Shown piece by piece: positions 10,701 through 18,044 of a stretch of DNA of 64,000 nucleotides. The stretch is from the NCBI RefSeq assembly GCF_902833645.1, contig NZ_CADFGE010000006.1:372001-436000 (forward strand), written 5' to 3'. The notes below the pieces were generated by a model. It made no database searches. It saw only the letters and a program-made list of their open reading frames with translations, and had not been told where the DNA came from. This DNA comes from Paraburkholderia fungorum (lineage in GTDB: Bacteria > Pseudomonadota > Gammaproteobacteria > Burkholderiales > Burkholderiaceae). Both the position numbers and the translations under genes were made by a program. Each line of letters opens with the position of its first letter. The stretch's first letter is position 1.

Positions 10701-11334
10701 CCTGCACTTCCAGATGCCGCGCCCGCTCGATGTACTTTTCGAGGAACACGCCCGCATCGCTGAAGTTGTTCTGGCCAAGACGCTTGACCACCTCGAAATG
10801 AGCACTTAGTTCTTCGACGTTCCAGCATACCCGCATGCCGATGCCGCCGCCGCCCGCCGTGCTTTTCAGCATCACGGGGTAGCCGATCGACTCAGCGGCT
10901 GCCAGCGCGGCGGCGAGGTCGTCCAGCAAGCCCGTGCCATTGAGCATCGGCACACCCTGGTCCGCTGCGATCCCGCGGGCCGTGTGCTTCAGGCCAAACG
11001 CCCGCAACTGCGCTGGCGTCGGTCCGATGAACTCGATGCCCGCTGCCTCGCACGCTTCGCCAAAGGCCGCATTCTCGGACAGGAATCCATAGCCCGGATG
11101 AATTGCCTGGACGTTTTCGCGGCGGGCGATCTCGAGGATCTTGCCGGTGTCGAGGTAGGTGGCGGAAGCCGGACCGTCACCGAGACCGTGCGCGATGGGC
11201 GCCTCGCTCACATGGAGGCTCGCGCGATCCGCTTCCGCGTAGACGGCGACGCCGGTTACATCGAGTTCACGCAGCGTTCTGAGGATGCGGCACGCAATGG
11301 CACCACGATTGGCGATCAGGATTTTCTCGAACAT
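7735..11334 (-). CDS. Biotin-dependent urea/guanidine carboxylase
   Basis: A 1199-residue multidomain carboxylase of the urea carboxylase family. The N-terminal 450 residues are a biotin carboxylase domain (MFEKILIANRGAIACRI; ATP-grasp Gly-rich loop KSTAGGGGIGMR; EVNTRLQVEHGVTE). The middle is the KipA/KipI-like carboxyltransferase region (GTQTTVQDYPGRLGYWAVGIPPSGPMDD; later FLRRI-type segments). The C-terminus is a biotinyl domain with ESMKMEI, biotin attachment expected at about Lys1163. Family members carboxylate urea or guanidine. Here a guanidine-I riboswitch and two DUF1989 genes in the same operon favour guanidine as the substrate, giving carboxyguanidine. That assignment is inferred from context; the sequence alone does not separate the two. 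Confidence 0.92.
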   Translation of the reverse strand: MFEKILIANRGAIACRILRTLRELDVTGVAVYAEADRASLHVSEAPIAHGLGDGPASATYLDTGKILEIARRENVQAIHPGYGFLSENAAFGEACEAAGIEFIGPTPAQLRAFGLKHTARGIAADQGVPMLNGTGLLDDLAAALAAAESIGYPVMLKSTAGGGGIGMRVCWNVEELSAHFEVVKRLGQNNFSDAGVFLEKYIERARHLEVQVFGDGRGDAIALGVRDCSVQRRNQKVLEETPAPNLPDGMSAALCEAAVKLAKAVSYRSAGTVEFVYDSAAQQFYFLEVNTRLQVEHGVTEQVWGVDLVRWMIELAAGTLAPLQELAAGLKPQGHAIQARLYAEDPGRDFKPSPGLLTDVAFPRADGRSLRIDTWIEAGCEVPPYFDPMLAKVIAWSPTRDAARHALADALQNTRLYGVETNRDYLRQILDDHPFASGEPWTRCLEGLKYRASTLEVISAGTQTTVQDYPGRLGYWAVGIPPSGPMDDRALRLGNRLLGNGADAAALEITMSGPTLRFNTDAVVAVTGANLPVLLDDIEQPLNTTLLVAAGSTLALGTIRGAGARAYLCVRGGFDVALYLGSRSTFTLGQFGGHGGRALRAGDVLHLQPLQDVHVGAVLANLPALETVRTLRVIYGPHGAPEYFSPRYVQQFFDTEWEIHFNSSRTGVRLIGPKPEWSREDGGEAGLHPSNIHDNPYAVGAVDFTGDMPVILGPDGPSLGGFVCPVTIIEADLWQIGQLKAGDKVRFVPVQIDAAREVARQRLRELETLEFESQAAFTKAAALTSPIVLETGADRERLVARVSGDTHLLLEIGPTELDLALRFRGHALMQSLEAMALTGVIDLTPGIRSLQIHYQPESLPLAQLLAIVERAWQDVLLQKNLRVPSRIVHLPLSWDDPACRLAIDKYMTTVRKDAPWCPSNLEFIRRINDLDSIDAVKQIVFDASYLVMGLGDVYLGAPVATPLDPRHRLVTTKYNPARTWTAENSVGIGGAYLCVYGMEGPGGYQFVGRTLQMWNRYREVADFAGRPYLLRFFDQIRFYEVPADELLRIRADFPLGRYPLKIDETELSLADYQTFLTRESAGIQQFRARQQAAFQAERERWREGGTTDESFDAPVVESAELAPLQDGEIAVDSEIAGSLWQVRVSPGDRVEAGDVLLIIESMKMEISVCAPYAGIVNEIHVAPGSPVRAGQRVAVIKRL

Positions 11335-11509
11335 GAGAGGGGACTGGATTCATGGGCGGGTCGTCCCGCCACGTGGGGATTGCATGCCGCGGTCGTCCGC
11401 GGCAGAGGTCCGTGTCAGCGATGTGCGTGAGTCAGTTGCTCGCGCGTGCGGGTGCAATGTCGTCCGGAGCGAACCAGCAGGACGAAGTAAAGCCAGTTGC
11501 GGATACGCT

Positions 11510-12151
11510 TCAGTTCCATATCAGCAACTCCGCGGGCGTCGGGTTATAGGCGTTGCACGGATTGTTCAACTGCGGGCAGTTGGAGATCAGTACGATCACG
11601 TCCATTTCCGCGTGCAATTCGACATACTTGCCCGGTGCCGAGATGCCGTCTTCGAATGTAAGACCGCCCTCTGATGTCACGGGCACGTTCATGAAGAAGT
11701 TGATGTTCGCGCCGATATCCCGCTTCGACAAACGTCCGTCGTGCGCACAGGCACGCAGGTAATTGTCGCGGCAGCTATGCATGTAGCGCTTTTCCAGTGC
11801 GTAGCGAACCGTGTTGCTTTCCTGCGCGCAGGCGCCGCCGAGGGTATCGTGACGGCCGCAGGTGTCGGCCACGATCGTCAGCATCGGATTGCCAAGGTTC
11901 GAATACAGCACGGTGCCGGTCGTCAGATACAGGTTTTTTTGGCGGCGCAGCGTGCGTTGCGGGTCGAAACGCTCGCGCGGATCTGCAAGGCTGTAGAACA
12001 GCGTATCGACGGCCTGATTGCCTTCCAGGTCGAGAATGCGCAGCGTCTGCCCGGTTTTCAGTTCGTGAAGCCACGGTTCGCCGGCCGCGAGTGTCTCGCG
12101 AAAGACCGCATGTTCGGGGCGTTTGTCGCTGACGGTAAGCGTTGTGGTCAT
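11510..12151 (-). CDS. DUF1989 protein, urea carboxylase-associated protein 1 (carboxyguanidine deiminase subunit)
   Basis: 213 residues, DUF1989 family, of the kind annotated as urea-carboxylase-associated protein 1. It has TLRILDLEGNQAVDTLFYSLADPRERFDPQRTLRRQKNLYLTTGTVLYSNLGNPMLTIVADTCGRHDTLGGACAQESNTVRY, including the conserved Cys-Gly-x-His-Asp motif shared with its paralogue upstream. In characterised guanidine pathways the two DUF1989 proteins form a heteromeric carboxyguanidine deiminase (CgiAB) that produces allophanate for AtzF. The neighbours fit exactly: the paralogue ends 15 bases upstream and the carboxylase follows. I leave the symbol blank because I am not sure which of the pair is CgiA. 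Confidence 0.85.
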   Translation of the reverse strand: MTTTLTVSDKRPEHAVFRETLAAGEPWLHELKTGQTLRILDLEGNQAVDTLFYSLADPRERFDPQRTLRRQKNLYLTTGTVLYSNLGNPMLTIVADTCGRHDTLGGACAQESNTVRYALEKRYMHSCRDNYLRACAHDGRLSKRDIGANINFFMNVPVTSEGGLTFEDGISAPGKYVELHAEMDVIVLISNCPQLNNPCNAYNPTPAELLIWN

Positions 12152-12166
12152 GGTGTCAGGCTCCGC

Positions 12167-12871
12167 TCAAAGAAAGAAACGATCGGTGTTGAGAAAGCCG
12201 CGCACGTTTTCCTCGCATGAGGTTCGGCAAAGTTCGGCGACGTCGCGCTCCGCGTGGCTCAACGCAAGCTTGACCGGCCTGGGCGCGTATTCCGGGTTCG
12301 GATCGAGCGGATGCTGGATCGAGGTCAGCACGACCAGCGTGTTCATCGGGGCATACAGCTCGACATAGTCGCCGGCCTTGGAGTTGCCTGGAACGAAATT
12401 CAACGTGCCAGCGTCGGTGACGTCGACTCGGCTGAAGAGATTGAGTGTCATCAGCAGGTCCGGGATACCCAGCCCCCACTTGCCCATTTCGACCAGCAGG
12501 TTGTCCGTGCCGTTGCGATAGAACGCGTTGCGCAGTTCCTGATAACGACCCGCGCCGTAGCGTTCGTATACTTCCTCTGCATTCGATACTCCGCCGATAC
12601 TGTCATGCCAGCCGCAGGTATCCGTAACGATTGCGGCGAGCACACGGCCCATATCGGAGTACAGACAATGACCGGCCGTCAGTTTCGCCGTGTGCTGACA
12701 TTTGAGCGTATCGGGCAGATTGAGCCGTTCGCTTTTCTCGGATGCGTTGATCAGCAGGACGCTGGCGTTCGCGCCGCCGCGCAGGTCGGTGATGCGCAAC
12801 GACTGGCCGCGCTTGACAATCAGCGAGGTATGGCCGCCGCCGGGGACGGTTTCTTCGAGTAGCAAATCCAT
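12167..12871 (-). CDS. DUF1989 protein, urea carboxylase-associated protein 2 (carboxyguanidine deiminase subunit)
   Basis: 234 residues from the ATG giving MDLLLEETVPGGGHTSLIVKRGQSLRITDLRGGANASVLLINASEKSERLNLPDTLKCQHTAKLTAGHCLYSDMGRVLAAIVTDTCGWHDSIGG. The CGWHD motif parallels CGRHD in the downstream paralogue, so the pair are homologous subunits. The ATG begins 22 bases after the ABC-transporter ATPase stop codon and follows a purine-rich AAGGG site. The role is inferred as the second subunit of carboxyguanidine deiminase, working between the carboxylase and allophanate hydrolase. Confidence 0.84.
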   Translation of the reverse strand: MDLLLEETVPGGGHTSLIVKRGQSLRITDLRGGANASVLLINASEKSERLNLPDTLKCQHTAKLTAGHCLYSDMGRVLAAIVTDTCGWHDSIGGVSNAEEVYERYGAGRYQELRNAFYRNGTDNLLVEMGKWGLGIPDLLMTLNLFSRVDVTDAGTLNFVPGNSKAGDYVELYAPMNTLVVLTSIQHPLDPNPEYAPRPVKLALSHAERDVAELCRTSCEENVRGFLNTDRFFL

Positions 12872-12893
12872 GTGCTTAAGATTCCCTTTGGGC

Positions 12894-13679
12894 TCAGACC
12901 GTTTCGACACGCGATGCGCCTTCCACGACGGCTTGGGCCATGTGAATGGACGACCTGGAGTCGCGGCTGTGGTCGAGCGGAATGTTGTAGGTGATGCGCG
13001 CACCGTAGGCGCCCGGCGCTTGAGGGTCGACGCGGACCTTGTCGAACACCAGTACGCGGCTGCCGAGCGTGAAGCCTTCCTTCAGGTCGTGGGTGACCAT
13101 GAAAATCGTCAGCTTCGATTCGCGCCATAAGCTGAGCAGCAAGTCGTGCATGTCCTTGCGGATGCCGGGATCGAGCGCGCCGAATGGTTCATCGAGCAGT
13201 AATACGCGTGGCTTCATCATCAGCGCCTGGGCAATCGCGAGACGTTGTTGCATGCCGCCCGATAGTTGCTGCGGAAATTTATCCAACGCCGCACCAAGGC
13301 CTACGCGTTTGAGCATCGCGACGGCTTCATCGCGCGCGGCGCGTCGCTGCGCACCGAATAGACGGCCCGTGAATTTCGCGCGACGCAATTCGAGTCCGAG
13401 CATCACATTGCGAACCACACTCAGATGATCGAATACCGAATAGCGCTGAAACACCACGCCGCGATGTTCATCGGGTTCAGCCGGCAAGGGCTCGCCATCG
13501 AGCAGAATTTCGCCGCGCGTCGCGCGCTCCTGACCGAGCAATAGCCTCAGGAATGTGGACTTGCCGCAGCCCGATGCGCCGACCATCGAACAGAACTCGC
13601 CTTCTTCGACACGCAGGTTCAACCGTTCGAGCACGACCTGATCGCCGTATTCCTTCCAGACGTTACGAACTTCGATCAT
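12894..13679 (-). CDS. ABC transporter ATP-binding protein of the guanidine/urea operon
   Basis: 261 residues starting MIEVRNVWKEYGDQVVLERLNLRVEEGEF. It has Walker A GASGCGKST, the Q-loop region, the signature LSGGMQQRLAIAQAL, Walker B RVLLLDEPFGALD and the switch His in MVTHDLKEG. It belongs to the nitrate/taurine/alkylsulfonate (SsuB/TauB) subgroup. The ATG overlaps the permease stop (ATGA), which sets the start and shows translational coupling. Together with the permease and binding protein upstream it should energise import of the operon's nitrogen compound, guanidine or a related urea derivative. Confidence 0.93.
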   Translation of the reverse strand: MIEVRNVWKEYGDQVVLERLNLRVEEGEFCSMVGASGCGKSTFLRLLLGQERATRGEILLDGEPLPAEPDEHRGVVFQRYSVFDHLSVVRNVMLGLELRRAKFTGRLFGAQRRAARDEAVAMLKRVGLGAALDKFPQQLSGGMQQRLAIAQALMMKPRVLLLDEPFGALDPGIRKDMHDLLLSLWRESKLTIFMVTHDLKEGFTLGSRVLVFDKVRVDPQAPGAYGARITYNIPLDHSRDSRSSIHMAQAVVEGASRVETV

Positions 13680-14491
13680 CGTGCGCCTCCGCCGTACCAG
13701 GGGAACGACCATTGCGTGAGGCGGCGCAGCAGCTCGTCGATGAGCCACGCGAGCAGCGTGATCCACGCGACGTAAGGCAGAATCACGTCCATTGCCAGGT
13801 AGCGACGCATGAGAAAGATGCGGTAGCCGAGACCATCTGTCGAAGCGATCGCTTCCGCTGCGATAAGAAACAGCCATGCTGAGCCCAGCGCGAGACGCAT
13901 TGCCACCAGTAAGCGCGGCAGCAGTTGCGGCAGCACGAGGCGCAGAACCAGGGTCCAGCTGGTTGCACCGAGCGTCTGTGCCTTGACCCACAACTCGGCT
14001 GGAATCTCGCGCGCCCGCGCATGCAGATCGCGGATGATCATCGGCGTGATGCCGACCACGATCAGGACGACCTTCGACAATTCGTCGAGCCCAAACACGA
14101 TGAACAGGATCGGCAGCACGGCGAGCGGCGGAATCATCGAGATCACCGTGATGAACGGTGAGAACGTCGCGCCTACCAGCGGAAACGAGCCGGTCGCGAT
14201 GGCCGCCACCAAGGCAATTAAGGCGCTCACAACGAGGCCGATACCGAGCCGTCTCAAGCTCGATACCGTATCGGCCCACAGCAGATACTCGCCCGTGCGC
14301 TTGTCCTCATTGAAGGCGACCTCCTTGATGGCGTCGCTCATTTGCGTGGCGCTCGGCAGCAGCTTGTCATCGGGATTGAGCTTGAGCCGCATCGACGACC
14401 CGGTGAAGTAAACCGCCATCAGCACGATGAACGGCAGCAACAGCAGCATAAGGCCGCCGCTTCGGCTGGGGTGTCGATTGATGAGTCTCAT
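13676..14491 (-). CDS. ABC transporter permease of the guanidine/urea operon
   Basis: 271 residues with about six hydrophobic helices, beginning MRLINRHPSRSGGLMLLLLPFIVLMAVYF. The EAA loop of BPD-type permeases reads LWVKAQTLGATSWTLVLRLVLPQLLPRLLVAMRLALGSAWLFLIAAEAI. It is similar in layout to SsuC/TauC. It lies 34 bases after the binding-protein gene and overlaps the ATPase gene by four bases, so a three-component importer is complete here. Confidence 0.93.
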   Translation of the reverse strand: MRLINRHPSRSGGLMLLLLPFIVLMAVYFTGSSMRLKLNPDDKLLPSATQMSDAIKEVAFNEDKRTGEYLLWADTVSSLRRLGIGLVVSALIALVAAIATGSFPLVGATFSPFITVISMIPPLAVLPILFIVFGLDELSKVVLIVVGITPMIIRDLHARAREIPAELWVKAQTLGATSWTLVLRLVLPQLLPRLLVAMRLALGSAWLFLIAAEAIASTDGLGYRIFLMRRYLAMDVILPYVAWITLLAWLIDELLRRLTQWSFPWYGGGAR

Positions 14492-14525
14492 GGGTGCCTG
14501 CCGGATGAAGTACGTGTTGTTCGAC

Positions 14526-15596
14526 TCAGAGCTTGCCGGCCGCGGCCATTTCCACGTAGGTCGGATCGAAGCGCAACTTGACGTTGCCCTTGTTGCCGAT
14601 CACGACACCCTTGTCGAACGCCATGCCGACCACGTCCGCGCTTTTCGCGTCCTGTCCGAGCAGACCGTGATCGAACGAGAACTTCGCGACGCGCGTCATG
14701 ATCTTCGGCAGGTTGGGGCTGGTGACGAAATCGACCGCGGCCTGCGGCGTATAGAACAGCGCGGTGGTCGACAGTTGCCCCTTGAAGCCCGCGAGATCGG
14801 TGCCCGATGCCTTCGCCATCGCGGTGAGCGCGGCGGTACTGTCGGCGTTATTGGCCCGCATCAACGCGACCATCTCGAACCATGCGCCCGTCAACGCCTT
14901 GCCGAGCGCCGGGTTGTCGTTCAGGGTCTTCGTATTGACGACCATCATGTCCATGATTTCACCGGGAATCTTGCTCGAGTCGAAGACTTCGGTGACGTTC
15001 GGCTGCGCCTTCAGTTCGGCAAGCATCGGGTTCCACGTCACTGCGTTGTGGACGGCGGGCGTGGCGAACGCACCGGAGATGTCGGCGTCGGAGGTGTTGA
15101 CTACCTTGAGGTCGCGCTCGCTCATATGCGCACTTTCGAGGGCGCGTGCAAGCAGGTAGTGCGATACCGAGAACTGGACCAGATTGATCTGCTGACCCTT
15201 CAGGTCGGAGATCTGTTTGCCTTTGCCCTTGACGAGCACGCCATCGTTGCCGTTCGAATAGTCGCTGACGATCAGCGCAGTCGAATCCACGCCGCCTGAG
15301 GCTGGGATGGTCAACGCGTCCATGTTGGTCATCGCGCAGCCGTCGAACTTGCCGGCGGTGTACTGATTGATGGATTCGACGTAGTCGTTCAGTTGCACGA
15401 CATCGACATTGATGCCGTATTTCCTGGCCCATTTGGAGACGATGCCTTGGGTTTTCGCCTGACCCCACGGCATCCAGCCCGCGTAGATGGTCCAGCAGAC
15501 CTTGAAGTCGGTGCGTCCGGCGGCAAACGAAGGAGTGGAGGTGAAGGCGGCGAGAGAGACCGCGGCGATGCTGAGAAAGCGAACGAGCTTACGCAT
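14526..15596 (-). CDS. ABC transporter periplasmic substrate-binding protein (urea carboxylase-associated type)
   Basis: 356 residues with a cleavable signal peptide MRKLVRFLSIAAVSLAAFTSTPSFAAG. The mature protein reads RTDFKVCWTIYAGWMPWGQAKTQGIVSKWARKYGINVDVVQLNDYVESINQYTAGKFDGCAMTNMDALTIPASGG, a NitT/TauT-like fold often found beside urea carboxylase genes. The start codon is the ATG before the signal peptide; the longer open frame upstream runs through the riboswitch and is not coding. It is the first gene of the seven-gene operon, so its leader carries the riboswitch. Ligand is inferred as guanidine. Confidence 0.92.
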   Translation of the reverse strand: MRKLVRFLSIAAVSLAAFTSTPSFAAGRTDFKVCWTIYAGWMPWGQAKTQGIVSKWARKYGINVDVVQLNDYVESINQYTAGKFDGCAMTNMDALTIPASGGVDSTALIVSDYSNGNDGVLVKGKGKQISDLKGQQINLVQFSVSHYLLARALESAHMSERDLKVVNTSDADISGAFATPAVHNAVTWNPMLAELKAQPNVTEVFDSSKIPGEIMDMMVVNTKTLNDNPALGKALTGAWFEMVALMRANNADSTAALTAMAKASGTDLAGFKGQLSTTALFYTPQAAVDFVTSPNLPKIMTRVAKFSFDHGLLGQDAKSADVVGMAFDKGVVIGNKGNVKLRFDPTYVEMAAAGKL

Positions 15597-15655
15597 GAGG
15601 TTGACCTCGGAAGGGACGGTTAGCGACGGCAGGGAGCAGCGCAAACATCGCGTTC

Positions 15656-15745
15656 TCTCCCGGGCTTTTATCCCGCCGTGTAACCTCACCGAGGTCGACA
15701 GCTCTCGGACCAGCACCTGCTTGAAGCAGGCCGGAACCCTAGCCG
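15656..15745 (-). promoter_or_regulatory. Guanidine-I (ykkC class) riboswitch
   Basis: Read on the minus strand, the leader contains the hallmark guanidine-I blocks in order: CTAGGGTTCCGG (15731-15742), a short hairpin CCTGCTTCAAGCAGG, CTGGTCCGAGAG, a second hairpin, then ACACGGCGGGATAAAAG followed by CCCGGGAGA (ending at 15656). These are the conserved ykkC ligand-pocket segments. The element ends about 60 bases before the binding-protein ATG. In characterised examples guanidine binding turns on downstream genes. The following genes form a complete guanidine import and degradation route. Confidence 0.93.
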
Positions 15746-15802
15746 TCCATTTCCAGATTGTGTGTTAAACCGGATTGCGCCGGCTCCTTGCACTCCCTTA
15801 TT

Positions 15803-15818
15803 AGCGAGAAGCGTGCCA
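15803..15818 (-). promoter_or_regulatory. Sigma-54 type promoter for the guanidine operon
   Basis: On the minus strand TGGCACG-N4-TCGCT matches the -24/-12 RpoN consensus (TGGCACG-N4-TTGCW) with one mismatch and the correct 12-base spacing between GG and GC. Predicted start of transcription is near 15792, about 45 bases before the riboswitch. No convincing sigma-70 promoter was seen in the same stretch. Confidence 0.6.
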
Positions 15819-15858
15819 AACAGGAATTGCCGCATTCCGGCGCGGCGCGGCAGTTTTT

Positions 15859-15875
15859 TGCACCGCGCCGGTGAC
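15859..15875 (-). promoter_or_regulatory. NtrC-like upstream activator site 1
   Basis: TGCACC-N5-GGTGAC, close to the NtrC dyad TGCACC-N5-GGTGCA. It is centred about 75 bases upstream of the predicted sigma-54 transcription start, the usual place for an NtrC enhancer. Confidence 0.5.
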
Positions 15876-15900
15876 GGCGTGCATCCGCGCGTAGCGGACT

Positions 15901-15917
15901 CGCACCTGGTTCGTGCA
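15901..15917 (-). promoter_or_regulatory. NtrC-like upstream activator site 2
   Basis: CGCACC-N5-CGTGCA, a second NtrC-like dyad 42 bases from the first (four DNA turns), centred about 117 bases upstream of the predicted start. The paired arrangement strengthens both sites. Confidence 0.45.
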
Positions 15918-15998
15918 TTGATTGCCCGGGCTTGGTGATCGTGTGGCGGACTTGCCAGACGTTCCTGATCGATCCGCCGGAAAGGCTGGACGGGATTG

Positions 15999-16208
15999 CT
16001 ACCGTGCGGCTTCGATTACGCTCCAGACACGCTCATCGCACTGGCCCACGAATCGTCTGGCAATAATCGCCCGGCATTTGTCGCAGCGATAATGTTCGAG
16101 CGCGAGCGCACCGTTGCATTCCGCCACACCAATCAAAGTGATGCCTTCGTGTCCCTCGACACCCACGGGGCGGCCGTCAATGTTGGCGCATCCGTCGCAG
16201 ATTTCCAT
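15999..16208 (-). CDS. Small CxxC-pair protein of unknown function
   Basis: 69 residues, MEICDGCANIDGRPVGVEGHEGITLIGVAECNGALALEHYRCDKCRAIIARRFVGQCDERVWSVIEAAR. Two CxxC pairs (CDGC near the N-terminus and CDKC near residue 44) suggest a small zinc ribbon. A strong GGAGG ribosome site sits before the ATG. It is transcribed alone, in the same direction as the guanidine operon but upstream of its promoter. I do not recognise a function. Confidence 0.65.
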   Translation of the reverse strand: MEICDGCANIDGRPVGVEGHEGITLIGVAECNGALALEHYRCDKCRAIIARRFVGQCDERVWSVIEAAR

Positions 16209-17068
16209 GGCGCCTCCGGATTTACATCATCTTCATTGGCAAGCGTTCGCACGCATTGCTCAAAAGAGGCCCGCCCGAGGCGGGCCGAAACTGATGCACC
16301 CGCAGAGGAGACAACGCGGGCAAAGTCAGTATCCGGCTACGCATAGCACATCGGCAAGCGCGAAAAAAATAATCAAAGAGGGTACGTGAAGCCCACCGCG
16401 TCACGGGCTCGCAATCCCGGCACGCTGAGCAACGGCAGCATCCGGAAGGGGTTGATGGATTCGGCAACGCCTTTGCCGCGTTGTAGACGGTCACCGCCCA
16501 ATCCAGGAACCTTGGTCTTTGCAAAATTACGATTTCTACACGGTGTAATTTGCAACGTTTGCATCGCGCAAACCGTTCCTTTGCCTCCGAACTTGACGGG
16601 CAGATGCTCCGCGAACACCTATGATCGGGAGAGCTTGCGAATGCCTTTCATATCTGGGCGACTCTCGCGAGACGCGTAGTCGATCGCAAGGTGTGACCCG
16701 AATGTCGGCGTAGCGGCGTTTCGACGAACCGCGAATTACATGTGGAGTTTTCGCGTAGGGACGAGGTTCACTGCGCGCGCATCGGGTAAGGGGGGCGCTC
16801 AAACCGGGATATTCGGATCAGGCACGTCCAGCGTCATGCGGCGACGGTGAATAGCCGCGGACTGCGTCCGCTAGCCCGTTTCTCAAGATACTTTGGTATG
16901 CGAAAGGAACGCCTCATTCCTGCGAGCGATATGTTCGAGTCGAGGACGAGGCGGCAGAGGGAGTGCAGCGCTCATAGCGCCTTCGCCGCGAGGCGCAGCA
17001 ATCAGGTCACCCAACGGAGGCGTATCCGCCGCGTCTCTGCGGCCGCACATGCGCCCCCGTCGCAGGGC
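16209..17068. other. Long non-coding stretch with one terminator
   Basis: About 860 bases with only weak, overlapping open frames on both strands, none with a good ribosome site. The only clear structure is the leftward hairpin terminator at 16262-16286. A leftward small RNA ending there is possible, but I cannot identify one. Confidence 0.4.
16262..16286 (-). terminator. Rho-independent terminator (leftward)
   Basis: A GC-rich seven-pair stem (GGCCCGC/GCGGGCC) with a five-base loop. On the minus strand it is followed by TCTTTTG. It faces away from the region 16290-17070, so it would end a leftward transcript that begins there. Confidence 0.6.
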
Positions 17069-17236
17069 TTATCCCACAGGCGGTTCTCCTTCCTCAGCCT
17101 TCCTCGAGGGCTTGTCTCCGGAAGGCTGTTTGTGCCCGTCGTCGCGGCGCTCGGGCATGCGGCTGCGTGCATCGTCGCTATGCTGCGCCGGTTGCGGATG
17201 CTCGACATCCGGCTGCTTGTCACTTTTCTGGCTCAC
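17069..17236 (-). CDS. Small hydrophilic protein of unknown function
   Basis: 55 residues from a GTG start (MSQKSDKQPDVEHPQPAQHSDDARSRMPERRDDGHKQPSGDKPSRKAEEGEPPVG). The GTG is chosen because a perfect AAGGAGG lies six bases upstream. The protein is highly charged, Pro-rich and probably disordered. No domain recognised. Confidence 0.6.
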   Translation of the reverse strand: MSQKSDKQPDVEHPQPAQHSDDARSRMPERRDDGHKQPSGDKPSRKAEEGEPPVG

Positions 17237-17351
17237 GGCGTACCTCCTTGAACAGTTTTCATCACCGTAGCGAGCAATTGCCGTACCGCGATCTGCGGCG
17301 TCGGCGCAAATTCGCACCTGACTCCGTCGGCGTCTCGAACACCACCGATCG

Positions 17352-17789
17352 CTAAACCATCAGTTTCGAGGAGACGGGTTGCCATCGGGAGAACGCGGGA
17401 CCAGGCACATTGAGAGGGGATTGAGGCCCCGACAATCGCTTCACGAGCAGCGAGTCAACGGCGTGCTCCAAGGCGGCCAGATCGAGAGGTTTGGAAAGAA
17501 AAGCATCCCATAGTGCCGACTTCTCCCGTGGCGGAACACGGCCGGATGTCATAACTACCGGAATCTGAGCAAGAGCGGGATAGCTTTTCAGATGTTCGCA
17601 CAAGCCAATGCCATCCATGCCTGGCATATTCCAGTCAGTCACGATCAGATCGGGAAGGCGTTGCGCGGCCGTGTGAAGGGCGGCCTCACCGCCTTGAGCG
17701 AGAAGCACGCGGTGACCATGCCCTACGAGAATAATCTGGAGTAGGGAAAGCGAATGCACGTCGTCGTCAACAAGAAGGATCGTAGACAT
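17352..17789 (-). CDS. Single-domain response regulator (CheY-like receiver)
   Basis: 145 residues with a receiver domain: MSTILLVDDDVHSLSLLQIIL (acidic Asp cluster at 8-10), LIVTDWNMPGMDGIGLCEHL (phosphoacceptor Asp near 52), VVMTSG (conserved Ser/Thr) and FLSKPLD (conserved Lys). No DNA-binding output domain follows; the last 30 residues are Pro/Ser-rich. No histidine kinase is adjacent, so it is an orphan regulator, likely acting by protein contact. Confidence 0.88.
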   Translation of the reverse strand: MSTILLVDDDVHSLSLLQIILVGHGHRVLLAQGGEAALHTAAQRLPDLIVTDWNMPGMDGIGLCEHLKSYPALAQIPVVMTSGRVPPREKSALWDAFLSKPLDLAALEHAVDSLLVKRLSGPQSPLNVPGPAFSRWQPVSSKLMV

Positions 17790-17933
17790 ATCGCGAATCA
17801 GGAGATATTCCCCTTTTTCGCAACCGGCATGCCTATCCGCTTCGTTTGGGTCGCGGCACTGGGGACAAGGAAACGCTCACGACGCCCCTCCGGACGCCGG
17901 AAGACGTCAGGCGTTCGGAGGGCAAATCGCTCG

Positions 17934-18008
17934 TTAATGCCAGAACAGCGCGATAAGAATGATGATTGGAATAGGTACACCGAGCATGTAAAGAAGAATT
18001 GAGCGCAT
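17934..18008 (-). CDS. 24-residue membrane micro-protein
   Basis: MRSILLYMLGVPIPIIILIALFWH is one hydrophobic helix with a basic second residue. A perfect AAGGAGG lies six bases before the ATG, which makes this a credible gene despite its size. It sits between the orphan response regulator and a larger membrane protein, all leftward. Function unknown. Confidence 0.6.
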   Translation of the reverse strand: MRSILLYMLGVPIPIIILIALFWH

Positions 18009-18044
18009 AACCGCCTCCTTGGGTAGTCAAAATTGAGTTTGCAA

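Noticed and set aside
8434..10809. Long rightward open frame opposite the carboxylase gene
   Set aside because: Antisense shadow with Arg/His-rich composition; the minus strand encodes a complete carboxylase.
17352..17789. Two-component operon with a kinase
   Set aside because: No histidine kinase motifs (H-box, N/G boxes) appear in the neighbouring frames.
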